Positions 42,729 through 51,651 of a stretch of DNA of 64,000 nt are shown piece by piece; positions within the stretch are counted from its first letter, which is position 1, and every line of letters begins with the position of its first letter. Made by a program: the position numbers and the translations under genes. Under the pieces are notes generated by a model, which saw nothing but the letters and a program-made list of their open reading frames with translations, ran no database searches and was not told where the DNA came from. Source of the stretch: Enterobacter pseudoroggenkampii (GTDB taxonomy: Bacteria; Pseudomonadota; Gammaproteobacteria; Enterobacterales; Enterobacteriaceae); assembly GCF_026420145.1 (NCBI RefSeq), contig NZ_JAPMLV010000001.1, forward strand, positions 1,240,001 to 1,304,000, read 5' to 3'.

Positions 42729-44450
42729 GTGGTCGGAAAGCTATTGTTGAACTACATGCCAGGGCTACAAAATTTGTTAGCCTACGATAAAAGCTGGCTA
42801 AAACATGATGTTAAAGCCGGGTTATCCGTTGCGGCTGTCGCGCTACCCGTTGCTATTGCTTATGCTGAGCTGGCGGGGGTTGGGGCAATAGTAGGACTGT
42901 ATTCCTGCATTTTACCGATGATAGCTTATGCACTGTTTGGCTCTTCACGTCAGCTTATTGTTGGCCCTGATGCTACGACCTGCGCGGTGATTGCGGCCGT
43001 CGTGTTTCCTCTCTCTGCAGGTAACCCCGAACTGCACTGGCAACTGACGATCATCATGACATTGATGATGGGCGGGTGGTGCCTCCTTGCCAGTAAATTT
43101 CGCCTGGGCGCACTTGCCGATCTGCTTTCTCATCCCATTCTTACGGGTTTGCTGAATGGCGTAGCCGTGACGATTATTGTCGGGCAATTAGGCAAGGTTT
43201 TTGGGATTAAGCTAGATGAAGCGCAGGTTATTGAGAAAATAATGGCCTTGCCAGGCCGACTTTCGGACAGCCATTTATTAACGATAGGGATATCGCTTAT
43301 AACGTTAATTATTTTAATGGTTATCAAAACGTACCGCAGCCAGTGGCCAGCACCTTTAATTGCCATTGTGATAACAACGGCACTGGTATGGGGGACATCT
43401 GCGCAACAGTATGGTATTGCCACTATCGGTGGGGATGGCTTCCAGTCTGGTTTACCCGTCGTTCACTGGGGGGCGTTCCAGCCCGGTCCGATGCGTGATT
43501 TGGTGATCCCGGCGCTGAACCTGGCGTTGGTGAGTTTTGTCAGTCTGATGCTGACCGCCCGCAGTTTCGCTGCGAAAAATGGCTATGAAATTAATGCTGA
43601 TGCCGAGTTCCGGGCTCTGGGTATTGCGAACATTATGTCTGGGTTATCTCAGGGGTTTGCTATCAGTGGCGCCGATTCCCGGACCGCGGTTAATGATTCG
43701 GTTGGTGGGAAAAGCCAGCTAGTTTCCGTGGTCGCAGCCTTACTCATCGGTATTGTCGTGGTGTTTTTCACTCAACCATTACAATACATTCCGGTATCTG
43801 CGTTAGGTATTGTTCTAATGTATGCATCGTGGTCATTGATTGATTTACGAGGGCTATGGAACCTGAGGCGCAGAAATAAACAGGCATTTCGCCTGGCTTT
43901 CTTCACCTTTGGCTGTGTGTTAATTATCGGCGTTATCCAGGGGATCGGCCTTGCGGTGTTGCTTGGGCTGTTACAGTTCCTTCGTACGGTGTTTCGTCCC
44001 TCTGAGCACCTGCTGGGCACTGACGAAGATGGAATGATTCACTCGTTAGGGAATACCACCGATATTAAAATGGTTCCTGGCGTACTGATGTATCGATTTA
44101 ACTCACCGTTGACCTATTTTAATGTGGCTTATTTTAAACGCCGGGTATTGAACCTGGTTGATGGTGCCGCTTTACAGCCTAAATGGGTGGTGATTGATGC
44201 CGTTGCCTGCTTCACCTATTCAGACATCAGTGTCCTGGCAACCATTAATGAGTTAAAGCGTGACCTGAAAGGTCGACAGATTAAATTAATCCTCGCGGGC
44301 AGGAAAACGGAATTAACACGCTGGTTTAAAGACAGTCGGCCAACAATGAATGATGATGACATGATTCTGGCGCCAGACCTCTACCTGGCACTTCGGTTCA
44401 TTCAAAGTAAAGAGAGTGCGAGTGAGGGGGAATCAGTCGGTGACACATAA
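42729..44450 (+). CDS. SulP-family anion transporter with STAS domain
   Basis: A 573-residue inner-membrane transporter: about 12-14 hydrophobic segments (LSVAAVALPVAIAYAELAGV, LFGSSRQLIVGPDATTCAVIA) followed by a cytoplasmic STAS domain (about 440-560; WVVIDAVACFTYSDISVLATINELK). SulP members carry sulfate, bicarbonate or dicarboxylates; the substrate here is unknown. The GTG start at 42729 has GGAG six bases upstream. No carbonic anhydrase or cys gene is adjacent. Confidence 0.9.
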   Translation: MVGKLLLNYMPGLQNLLAYDKSWLKHDVKAGLSVAAVALPVAIAYAELAGVGAIVGLYSCILPMIAYALFGSSRQLIVGPDATTCAVIAAVVFPLSAGNPELHWQLTIIMTLMMGGWCLLASKFRLGALADLLSHPILTGLLNGVAVTIIVGQLGKVFGIKLDEAQVIEKIMALPGRLSDSHLLTIGISLITLIILMVIKTYRSQWPAPLIAIVITTALVWGTSAQQYGIATIGGDGFQSGLPVVHWGAFQPGPMRDLVIPALNLALVSFVSLMLTARSFAAKNGYEINADAEFRALGIANIMSGLSQGFAISGADSRTAVNDSVGGKSQLVSVVAALLIGIVVVFFTQPLQYIPVSALGIVLMYASWSLIDLRGLWNLRRRNKQAFRLAFFTFGCVLIIGVIQGIGLAVLLGLLQFLRTVFRPSEHLLGTDEDGMIHSLGNTTDIKMVPGVLMYRFNSPLTYFNVAYFKRRVLNLVDGAALQPKWVVIDAVACFTYSDISVLATINELKRDLKGRQIKLILAGRKTELTRWFKDSRPTMNDDDMILAPDLYLALRFIQSKESASEGESVGDT

Positions 44451-44584
44451 CCAAATACTGGTTAAAGGCTTGTAACGCATGCTACTGGCAGGCAGGGAAC
44501 CCTCACAATTTCTACCACCGAGGCTCAGCTACTGTTGGCCTGGACAGTGAGATGTTCCTTGCCTGTCTTACTTTCTTCTGCCAT

Positions 44585-44809
44585 CTATCTCAGTAAAAAC
44601 TGAATCAGCTGAACAAAGATATACACTGCCGCCGCCACTCGTATTGCCTGCCAACCCCATCTGAGATAGCGCCATTCATAGCGTTCTCTGGCATTAGCCT
44701 CTGCTATAGCGGAGTCATAACGCTTTTTTTTCTTTCTCCTGACTTCGTCTATTACCCACAGGATGAGAATAAAGATAATGATGGTTTTCTGAAATATGGG
44801 ATTATCCAC
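44585..44809 (-). CDS. Small membrane protein (74 aa)
   Basis: I do not recognise this protein. It has two hydrophobic segments (KTIIIFILILWVIDE at 8-22; AIRVAAAVYIFVQLIQFLL at 55-73) separated by a very basic loop (RRKKKKRYD). The GTG start has GGAG about ten bases upstream. Probably an inner-membrane protein. Confidence 0.5.
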   Translation of the reverse strand: MDNPIFQKTIIIFILILWVIDEVRRKKKKRYDSAIAEANARERYEWRYLRWGWQAIRVAAAVYIFVQLIQFLLR

Positions 44810-45056
44810 TAAAAATGACTCCGGCTTGCTCGCTGAAAAAGCAGAATAGATGAACAGCCGTCACGTATCCACCACTAAATGTGGGGGTGTGAATGAAATT
44901 TACCCTGATTCGATTTTGAGATGACCCTCCCATAGCCGGTTTCTCCGCTGTGAATGCGCAATCTCTGGTGCGAAGTATCAGGCTGACGGCTATAAGCAAG
45001 GAGCGGACCTTAAGTACCATTCATTTTCGCCGGAACAAAAATAGATAGGGTAGTGC

Positions 45057-45626
45057 CTACAAATAAATGAACTCATAATTCACAATGTAACTTCCAATAT
45101 TATTCACACGTGCCGTTACCCACACCCCAGTCATTCCCTGCTTACGATGGCTGTGCAGATATTCTTTGTTTGTACAAAGCTTTATCCATCTGTTGGTGTT
45201 CTGATCTTTTAACCAGAGACCCGCTTCACAATGGCCATACTTACCTCTCGAAGGCCCCGGAAAGACAACCTCATATTCAGATTCATAGCCAATTATTTTG
45301 TCCGGGAAGAGATAGACATAAATATCATAACAATTTAAGCTCAATACAAAACCAAGGCAAAAGCCGCTAAAAAAAGCATTGGCAATATATTCTAATGTTT
45401 TGTTAAAAGTGCGCAGATAAAAAGCGCGCATAACAAAAATTGTTCCAATCAAAACGCCAAGTGAAATATATGTCATCCATTCAGGAACGGATTTTTTTAA
45501 TATAGTATTATGGGAGATGCCAGATGCCCATGACATATACCAGAGCCATCCACCTAAAACGATGAATATCACGGCTGTAACAAGTAATTTCTTGCGTTTA
45601 TCTTCGAAGGAATAATTTTTAGTCAT
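45057..45626 (-). CDS. Hypothetical membrane protein (189 aa)
   Basis: No known family recognised. Three hydrophobic segments lie in the first 100 residues (LLVTAVIFIVLGGWLWYMSW; YISLGVLIGTIFVMRAFYL; ANAFFSGFCLGFVLSL), followed by a soluble domain of about 85 residues with three Cys. The gene is AT-rich. It is the last gene of the accessory segment before dmsD. Confidence 0.6.
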   Translation of the reverse strand: MTKNYSFEDKRKKLLVTAVIFIVLGGWLWYMSWASGISHNTILKKSVPEWMTYISLGVLIGTIFVMRAFYLRTFNKTLEYIANAFFSGFCLGFVLSLNCYDIYVYLFPDKIIGYESEYEVVFPGPSRGKYGHCEAGLWLKDQNTNRWIKLCTNKEYLHSHRKQGMTGVWVTARVNNIGSYIVNYEFIYL

Positions 45627-45782
45627 GGTTTTGTTTTGTATGTATCAAACGAAAGTGTTGACCTTACCAGGAAAAGCTATTTTATATTATTAAATTCAAT
45701 ATGCCTCCTGTTTCGAGTTAAATTTTTTAAGCCTCCTCTTTTGACCGTAGCTTGCCCGCAAACCGCGAGCAAGCCACACCCC

Positions 45783-46397
45783 TTAGCGATACAGCGTCTT
45801 TTCCGCAACCGGAATAAGCAGCCCGGATCGCCAGTCCGCAAGCGTCAGCTGCGCAAGCTTACCCAGCGCGATATAAAACGGATGGTTGGCGTTCTCGACA
45901 AACACCGTCAGGAAGCGGGTGCTCCACGGCAGCAGGTGCCACGCCAGAAGCTGAGCGCACTCCGCCTCGCGGCCGTTCTCGGCCAGCCATGCCGCCAGCA
46001 GCAGTAATGTCCCGAAGTGATCTTCCGGTTCATTCTGCTGCATTTCAAATGCGATATTGTTCTCCCGCATCCACTGGCGCAGCGCGAGGGTCGAGTCGCC
46101 AAACAGCACGGATTCGCGGTCCAGCCAGACGGAGCCCCACGGTGGAGCGGGCAGGGCGTAAGGGCCAATAAACAGTCGTTGCCAGGCGTCCGCCAGCGGC
46201 TCATCGGCAGACGCGGCAAAGGTGTCGGCTACGGGCCGCAGCGTTTCCGGCGGCAGAGGCCAGTCCTGAACCCATTCGCCCGCAGTGAGGGCCTGCACCA
46301 GCGGCGCGGCCTGCTCGCTGTCTGGTGCGAAATAAAACAGCGCACCCAGCACCCGGGCGCTGAACGCGAACGATTCACGATGTGAGACGTCTTTCAT
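45783..46397 (-). CDS. dmsD: Tat proofreading chaperone DmsD
   Basis: DmsD binds the twin-arginine signal of DmsA/YnfE-type molybdoenzymes in the cytoplasm until cofactor loading is complete. The 204-residue protein contains the TorD/DmsD core PPWGSVWLDRESVLFGDSTLALRQWM and EPEDHFGTLLLLAAWLAENGRE, near-identical to E. coli DmsD by recall. It lies 93 bases downstream of the ynfE-type gene, its obvious client. Confidence 0.95.
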   Translation of the reverse strand: MKDVSHRESFAFSARVLGALFYFAPDSEQAAPLVQALTAGEWVQDWPLPPETLRPVADTFAASADEPLADAWQRLFIGPYALPAPPWGSVWLDRESVLFGDSTLALRQWMRENNIAFEMQQNEPEDHFGTLLLLAAWLAENGREAECAQLLAWHLLPWSTRFLTVFVENANHPFYIALGKLAQLTLADWRSGLLIPVAEKTLYR

Positions 46398-46412
46398 TAC
46401 ATCTTCCTTGTT

Positions 46413-46433
46413 CGCGCGGAGGGTGTCCGCGCG
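46413..46433. repeat. GC hairpin in the ynfE-dmsD junction
   Basis: CGCGCGGA-GGGTG-TCCGCGCG is a perfect 8-base stem without a T-run. It occupies the place where ynfF-ynfG-ynfH stand in E. coli and may be a scar or an mRNA stabiliser. Confidence 0.5.
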
Positions 46434-46490
46434 ACGGTGTTAAACGATCATACAAACCATAGAATAAACTACGGTCAAGCCATTAACCCG

Positions 46491-48929
46491 CTACACCTTC
46501 TCGATCTGTACCAGATTGGTGTGCTGCGGGTTGCCTTTCGCCAGTGGTGAAGGGCGGTGTGTGGTCAGGGTGTTGATGCATGAGCCGTAGTCGATACGAT
46601 CGCCACTCATATTGGCGTCGTGCCAGGCGCCCTGGCCCATGGCGCTCACGCCGGGCATGATGCGCGGCGTCACTTTTGCTTCAATTCTCACCTCGCCGCG
46701 ACGATTAAAGACGCGCACCGTATCGCCGTTCTTGATGCCGCGCTTTTCTGCATCGACGGGATTAAGCCAGACCTCCTGACGGCAGGCCGCTTTCAGCACG
46801 TCGACGTTACCGTAGCTCGAGTGGGTACGGGCCTTAAAGTGGAAGCCAAACAGCTGCAGCGGAAACTGCGCACGCTCGGGCGCATCCCAGCCGTCGAAGG
46901 TTGATGCGTAGACCGGCAGCGGGCTGATGGTTTCATCTTTTTCCAGCTCCCAGGTGGCCGCAATCTCCGCCAGCTTACTGGAGTATATTTCAATCTTGCC
47001 CGATGGTGTTTTCAGCGGATTGGCTTCCGGGTTCTCGCGGAATTTTTTATAGGCCACGAAGTGTCCGTTTGGATCTTTACGCTTGTAAATACCCATTTTT
47101 TTCAGCTCGTCATAGGACGGCAGTTGAGGGTCTTTTTCGAGCATTTTGGCATACAGGTACTGCAGCCACTGTTCCTGCGTGCGTCCTTCGGTAAATTTCT
47201 GATGAATATCCGGTCCGAGGCGTTTCGCCACTTCGCTCATGATCCAGTAGATCGGCTTGCGTTCAAACTTCGGCGCGGTCACGGGCTGGAGGAAAATCAG
47301 ATAGCCCATATTGCCCGCATAATCGTTCGGAATGATGTCTTCCTGCTCGACGGTCATCAGGTCCGGCAGCACGATATCGGCGTACTTCGCTGACGAAGTC
47401 ATGAAGTTATCGATGACCACGATCATCTCGCACTTGCTTTCATCCTGCAGGATTTCGTGGGTTTTATTGATATCGGAGTGCTGGTTGATGATGGTGTTGC
47501 CCGCGTAGTTCCAGATGAACTTAATCGGCACGTCCAGCTTATCTTTCCCGCGCACGCCGTCGCGCAGGGCGGTCATCTCCGGCCCGCGGGCGATGGCGTC
47601 CGTCCAGCTGAAGCAGGAGATTTGCGTTTTGACCGGGTTGTCCGGCAGCGGCATACGTTCAATGGTGATGGTGTAGGTTGACTCACGCGCGCCGCTGTTA
47701 CCGCCGTTGATCCCCACCTTCCCAGTCAGAATAGGCAGCATGGCGATGGCGCGGGACGTCAGCTCGCCGTTTGCCTGGCGCTGTGGTCCCCAGCCCTGAC
47801 AGATGTAGGCCGGCTTCGCGGAGCCGATTTCGCGGGCAAGCTTAACGATGCGATCCGCCGGAATGCCGGTGATGCGTGAGGCCCACTCTGGCGTTTTCGC
47901 CGTGTGGTCATCACCCTGGCCGAGAATATAGGCTTTGTAGTGACCATTAGCGGGCGCGCCTTCCGGCAGCGTTTTTTCGTCATAGCCAACGCAGTATTTA
48001 TCCAAAAACGGCTGGTCGACCAGGTTTTCGTCGATTAACACCCAGGCAATACCCGCCACCAGGGCGGCATCGGTACCCGGACGGATTGGGATCCACTCAT
48101 CTTCGCGCCCGGCTGCCGTATCGGTATAGCGCGGGTCGATGACGATCATGCGCGCGTTGGACCGCTCGCGAGCCTGTTCCAGATAGTACGTAATCCCGCC
48201 GCCGCTCATGCGCGTTTCCGCCGGGTTATTGCCGAACATGACCACCAGTTTGGTGTTTTCGATGTCGGACGTGCTGTTGCCATCGTTGCTGCCGTAGGTA
48301 TAGGGCATCGCGCAGGCGATTTGCGCCGTGCTGTAGGTGCCGTAGTGGCTCAGAAAACCGCCGTAGCAGTTCATCAGGCGCGCCACCAGCGAAGCGTAAG
48401 GGGAGGAGCGGGTGATATTGCCGCCGACAATGCCGGAGGAATAATTAATATACACCGCTTCGTTACCGTATTTGGCCACCACGTCTTTCAGGCTGGCGGT
48501 AATGGCGTTCAGTGCCTCATCCCATGTTATGCGCTCGAACTTGCCTTCACCGCGTTTGCCCACGCGCTTCATCGGGTAGTTCAGACGGTCAGGGTGATTG
48601 ATACGACGGCGAATTGAACGTCCGCGCAGGCAGGCTCGCACCTGATGGTTACCGTAAATATCCTCGCCGGTGTTGTCCGTTTCGACCCAGTACACTTCAT
48701 TGTCACGTACGTGCAGACGCAGCGCACAGCGGCTGCCGCAGTTGACCGAACAGGCGCCCCACACCACGGTATCTTCAGGCGGCTGGACGGCGTTCTTCAC
48801 CGCCGCGGCGGCGCTTTTAAGACCAAACGGAAGCGAGATCCCACCAGCGGCAAGCGCCAGAGAACCAATTGCGGTAGATTTCACGAGAGTTCGACGGCTA
48901 ATTCCGCCGTGATGTTCAATATCGGACAT
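46491..48929 (-). CDS. ynfE: YnfE/YnfF-type DMSO/selenate reductase catalytic subunit
   Basis: An 812-residue periplasmic molybdoenzyme of the DMSO reductase family. It has a Tat signal (ISRRTLVKSTAIGSLALAAG), an N-terminal 4Fe-4S motif (WGACSVNCGSRCALRL ... ACLRGR) and the molybdopterin domains (YGTYSTAQIACAMPYTYGS; FGNNPAETRMSGGG). Closely related to both YnfE and YnfF of E. coli; YnfE is implicated in selenate reduction. No YnfG (Fe-S) or YnfH (membrane anchor) gene follows; dmsD does. An FNR-like site and a large inverted repeat precede it. Confidence 0.9.
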   Translation of the reverse strand: MSDIEHHGGISRRTLVKSTAIGSLALAAGGISLPFGLKSAAAAVKNAVQPPEDTVVWGACSVNCGSRCALRLHVRDNEVYWVETDNTGEDIYGNHQVRACLRGRSIRRRINHPDRLNYPMKRVGKRGEGKFERITWDEALNAITASLKDVVAKYGNEAVYINYSSGIVGGNITRSSPYASLVARLMNCYGGFLSHYGTYSTAQIACAMPYTYGSNDGNSTSDIENTKLVVMFGNNPAETRMSGGGITYYLEQARERSNARMIVIDPRYTDTAAGREDEWIPIRPGTDAALVAGIAWVLIDENLVDQPFLDKYCVGYDEKTLPEGAPANGHYKAYILGQGDDHTAKTPEWASRITGIPADRIVKLAREIGSAKPAYICQGWGPQRQANGELTSRAIAMLPILTGKVGINGGNSGARESTYTITIERMPLPDNPVKTQISCFSWTDAIARGPEMTALRDGVRGKDKLDVPIKFIWNYAGNTIINQHSDINKTHEILQDESKCEMIVVIDNFMTSSAKYADIVLPDLMTVEQEDIIPNDYAGNMGYLIFLQPVTAPKFERKPIYWIMSEVAKRLGPDIHQKFTEGRTQEQWLQYLYAKMLEKDPQLPSYDELKKMGIYKRKDPNGHFVAYKKFRENPEANPLKTPSGKIEIYSSKLAEIAATWELEKDETISPLPVYASTFDGWDAPERAQFPLQLFGFHFKARTHSSYGNVDVLKAACRQEVWLNPVDAEKRGIKNGDTVRVFNRRGEVRIEAKVTPRIMPGVSAMGQGAWHDANMSGDRIDYGSCINTLTTHRPSPLAKGNPQHTNLVQIEKV

Positions 48930-48931
48930 GG

Positions 48932-48998
48932 CTCACCCCATCATTATAATTGCGTATTATTTTTCCCGAAATGATATCCGGGCTAATGATGGGGTGAG
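48932..48998 (-). promoter_or_regulatory. Inverted repeat that could sequester the ynfE ribosome site
   Basis: CTCACCCCATCATTA (48932-48946) and TAATGATGGGGTGAG (48984-48998) are perfect 15-base reverse complements. On the ynfE mRNA the 3' arm contains the ribosome site GGGGTGAG two bases before the ATG, and the loop holds a smaller CCCG/CGGG stem. If the transcript starts upstream of 48998 the hairpin would block initiation. Confidence 0.6.
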
Positions 48999-49024
48999 TG
49001 TTACTGATTTGGGGGGACTAAATA

Positions 49025-49038
49025 TTAATCCTCATCAA
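49025..49038 (-). promoter_or_regulatory. FNR-like site upstream of ynfE
   Basis: On the minus strand TTGATGAGGATTAA matches TTGAT-N4-ATCAA at 9 of 10 positions. It lies about 100 bases before ynfE, fitting the known anaerobic FNR activation of ynfE in E. coli. Confidence 0.6.
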
Positions 49039-49060
49039 ATCAAAGGGGATTGAGGGTCAA

Positions 49061-49330
49061 TTACTGAGGTTCAGCTGCCGCACCACTGCCTGTGCGGGTG
49101 TACAAAATTTTAAAGGTGTCGTTCGCGCAGTGGCCCACCACCTGCGTGCCCGCCTGATCGGCCTGGTCGTTAGGCACAATGCTCAGCGTAAAGCCTGATT
49201 CAGGCACGCCGTTATTGATAATTTTCTGCTGAATGTCGCTTTTCACGCGCTCGCAGGAATCCGGTGCCGCCAGCGCGGCCGTTGAGGCACTCATTAACAG
49301 CAGGGCGGTAATCCAGGGTAACCGTTTCAT
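49061..49330 (-). CDS. ynfD: DUF1161 periplasmic protein YnfD
   Basis: An 89-residue secreted protein of unknown function: signal peptide MKRLPWITALLLMSASTAALAA, then the DUF1161 pattern SCERVKSDIQQKIINNGVP and QVVGHCANDTFKILYTR with two Cys likely disulfide-bonded. AAGGAG precedes the ATG. It matches E. coli YnfD in sequence and position. Confidence 0.9.
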   Translation of the reverse strand: MKRLPWITALLLMSASTAALAAPDSCERVKSDIQQKIINNGVPESGFTLSIVPNDQADQAGTQVVGHCANDTFKILYTRTGSGAAAEPQ

Positions 49331-49434
49331 CTGTAGCTCCTTTTCTCTGTGTAGAGATTAATTTTAGCAGGCTTCGTGTAAACAACTGTATTTGCTAATA
49401 TGATTGGGAATAATCTCCCTGTACGGTAATAAAT

Positions 49435-50145
49435 GTGAAGAAATACGCAGCGATAACGCTACTGGCAGCAACACTGGTGGGGTGCGACAACAGCTCCGCG
49501 CCGCTGTCGTTTACGCCCGAGATGGCGAGTTTTTCGAACGAATTTGATTTTGATCCGCTGCGCGGCCCGGTCAAAGACTTTACTCAGACGCTGTTCAACG
49601 AGAAGGGCGAAGTGTCCAAACGGGTCACCGGCACCGTCTCGACAGAAGGGTGTTTCGATACGCTGGAGCTGCACGACCTGGAGGCCAACACCGGCGTGGC
49701 GCTGGTGCTGGATGCCAATTACTATCTTGACGCAGAAACCCAGCAGCGAAAAGTGAAGCTCCAGGGGAAATGCCAACTGGCCGAACTGCCGTCAGCCGGG
49801 GTGACGTGGGATACCGACGACAACGGTTTTGTGGTGGCGGCGCACGGCAAAGAGATGGAGGTGAAGTATCGCTACGATGCGGATGGCTATCCGCTGGGCA
49901 AAACCACCGTCTCCGGCGATCAGCACCTGTCCGTCCAGTCGACGCCGTCTAAAGATGTTCGCAAAAGAATGGATTACTCGGCGGTGAGCATGTTGAATGA
50001 CAAGCCGCTGGGTAACGTCAAGCAGAGCTGCGATTACGACCGCCACAATAACCCGGTGAGCTGCGATCTGACGATCACCGACGACAGCGTCAAACCCGCC
50101 GTTGAGCGCAAGTACACCATCAAGAACACGATTGATTATTACTGA
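49435..50145 (+). CDS. ynfC: Lipoprotein YnfC (UPF0257)
   Basis: A 236-residue lipoprotein of unknown function: signal MKKYAAITLLAATLVGCDNS with lipobox LVGC (Cys17); Asp at +2 predicts inner-membrane retention. The body is beta-rich with YD-like turns (EVKYRYDADGYPLGKTTVSG; KQSCDYDRHNNPVSCDL). GTG start at 49435, with only a weak ribosome site. Sequence and position agree with E. coli YnfC. It converges on speG. Confidence 0.9.
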   Translation: MKKYAAITLLAATLVGCDNSSAPLSFTPEMASFSNEFDFDPLRGPVKDFTQTLFNEKGEVSKRVTGTVSTEGCFDTLELHDLEANTGVALVLDANYYLDAETQQRKVKLQGKCQLAELPSAGVTWDTDDNGFVVAAHGKEMEVKYRYDADGYPLGKTTVSGDQHLSVQSTPSKDVRKRMDYSAVSMLNDKPLGNVKQSCDYDRHNNPVSCDLTITDDSVKPAVERKYTIKNTIDYY

Positions 50146-50153
50146 GAATAAAA

Positions 50154-50173
50154 CCGCGCAGGTTACTGCGCGG
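50154..50173. terminator. Bidirectional terminator overlapping the speG stop codon
   Basis: CCGCGCAG-GTTA-CTGCGCGG is a perfect 8-base stem whose loop contains the speG stop. On the minus strand it is followed by TTTTATT; on the plus strand by TAGGTTT for ynfC. Confidence 0.85.
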
Positions 50174-50723
50174 TAGGTTTCAGCAGGCTGGCGCCTGACG
50201 GCTTGTGCCCGGCCAGGTGCTGATGCTGGAAGATGCACATGCGAATGGTATTGCGGTATTCACCGTTGATAAAGAACTCGTGAATCAGCTCGCCTTCCAC
50301 CATAAAGCCCAGCTTGCGGTAGATATGGATCGCTTTCTCGTTCTCTTTGTCCACAATCAGGTAAAGCTTGTAGAGATTCAGAACGTTGAATCCGTAATCC
50401 ATTGCCAGCTTCGCTGCCCGTGAGGCAAGGCCTTTTCCCTGATGCTCAGGGGAGATGATGATCTGGAACTCCGCCCGACGGTGAACGTGGTTGATTTCAA
50501 CCAGCTCAACAAGACCGGCTTTTTCGCCTTCACACTCCACCACAAACCGACGTTCACTCTGATCGTGAATGTGCTTATCGTAGAGATCGGATAGCTCGAC
50601 AAACGCCTCGTAAGGCTCTTCGAACCAGTAGCGCATCACGCTGGCATTATTATCGAGCTGGTGGACGAAACGAAGGTCTTCACGCTCCAGCGGACGGAGT
50701 TTAACGTCGCAGGATCCAGACAT
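50163..50723 (-). CDS. speG: Spermidine N1-acetyltransferase SpeG
   Basis: SpeG acetylates spermidine and spermine in the cytoplasm to limit polyamine toxicity. The 186-residue GNAT-fold protein has the acetyl-CoA motif [19 protein letters not shown] and the conserved start [30 protein letters not shown]. Its ATG shares a base with the ynfB stop (TAATG). Together with the puu genes it gives the window two polyamine functions, though they are 45 kb apart. Confidence 0.96.
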   Translation of the reverse strand: MSGSCDVKLRPLEREDLRFVHQLDNNASVMRYWFEEPYEAFVELSDLYDKHIHDQSERRFVVECEGEKAGLVELVEINHVHRRAEFQIIISPEHQGKGLASRAAKLAMDYGFNVLNLYKLYLIVDKENEKAIHIYRKLGFMVEGELIHEFFINGEYRNTIRMCIFQHQHLAGHKPSGASLLKPTAQ

Positions 50724-51061
50724 TACGGGGCTACCGTGCGGCCAGTGCGGCGATCCAGGCAGCGCAGGGTGTTAGGCTCCCAGTAGGCATTGACGTTTGC
50801 ACTTTGCTGACACTTATCGCGCGCGTCAAAAGCGACATCTTCTTTGTCCCACTCTTTTTCAGCACGTTTGTTGACCTTCTGACGAAGGTTACGGGTGTCA
50901 TTCCATTGTTCTTTGTCCATGGCGGCGTTCTGACGGCTTTGCGCGCTGTCACCAGACTCAATAATGAGCTTGCTGGTTTCCGCTGTCGCAGAGGCGGCAA
51001 AGGCGAACGATGACAGCGCCAGCAGGGCTGTCAGACAAAGGCGTTTGCTTAATGTGGTCAT
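50723..51061 (-). CDS. ynfB: UPF0482 periplasmic protein YnfB
   Basis: A 112-residue secreted protein of unknown role: signal peptide [25 protein letters not shown], then a charged helical domain ([21 protein letters not shown]) and two Cys near the end. The start at 51061 follows AAAGGAAA; the frame is open upstream without support. It precedes speG with a one-base overlap, as in E. coli. Confidence 0.92.
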   Translation of the reverse strand: MTTLSKRLCLTALLALSSFAFAASATAETSKLIIESGDSAQSRQNAAMDKEQWNDTRNLRQKVNKRAEKEWDKEDVAFDARDKCQQSANVNAYWEPNTLRCLDRRTGRTVAP

Positions 51062-51213
51062 AGCGTTTCCTTTTAAATGGGTGCAGATAATCAAGTTACC
51101 CCGTACAGATTCTACACTAAAGCGAAATGACGGCATACCCGCGGAGCAAGTATGGAAAAGTAAAGGGCATCATCAGGTATGATGGTTAAATAAATCCTCA
51201 CCTGACGTGAAAT

Positions 51214-51540
51214 ATGCTTAAAACGACGCTGCTTTTTTTTGCCACCGCGCTATGCGAAATCATCGGTTGCTTCCTGCCCTGGCTCTGGCTGAAGAAGGGA
51301 GGATCCGTAATGTTGCTCATCCCGGCAAGCGTCGCGCTGGCCCTGTTTGTCTGGCTGTTAACGCTGCATCCGGCGGCCAGTGGGCGCGTCTACGCCGCTT
51401 ACGGTGGTGTTTATGTGTGTACTGCGCTGCTGTGGTTACGCGTGGTGGACGGCGTCAAGCTCAGCGCATACGACTGGGCCGGGGCGCTGATTGCCCTGTG
51501 CGGTATGCTGATTATTGTGGCGGGATGGGGGCGCGCCTGA
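51214..51540 (+). CDS. ynfA: UPF0060 membrane protein YnfA
   Basis: A 108-residue inner-membrane protein with four hydrophobic helices, related to small multidrug resistance transporters ([39 protein letters not shown]). It is divergent from ynfB and has the same neighbours as in E. coli. Confidence 0.93.
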   Translation: MLKTTLLFFATALCEIIGCFLPWLWLKKGGSVMLLIPASVALALFVWLLTLHPAASGRVYAAYGGVYVCTALLWLRVVDGVKLSAYDWAGALIALCGMLIIVAGWGRA

Positions 51541-51582
51541 GTCCCCGGGTTTTGTGATCGCTAGCTGATTTTATGATCATTA

Positions 51583-51598
51583 TACTTGTATGGTAGTA
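51583..51598. promoter_or_regulatory. Candidate RspR operator upstream of rspA
   Basis: TACTTGTATGGTAGTA has dyad ends (TACT-N8-AGTA) and contains GTATGGT-G, found again before ydfI (55440) and, as ATGGTAGTA, before rspR (58745-58753, opposite strand). It lies 54 bases before rspA. Confidence 0.5.
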
Positions 51599-51651
51599 GG
51601 GTTGATGGGTAGATTTCCAGCATCACAACGAACGATGTAAGGAAAGGAATT

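Noticed and set aside
44802..45020. A 72-codon minus-strand frame before the small membrane protein
   Set aside because: No ribosome site, and it contains part of a GAGCGGA repeat; likely non-coding.
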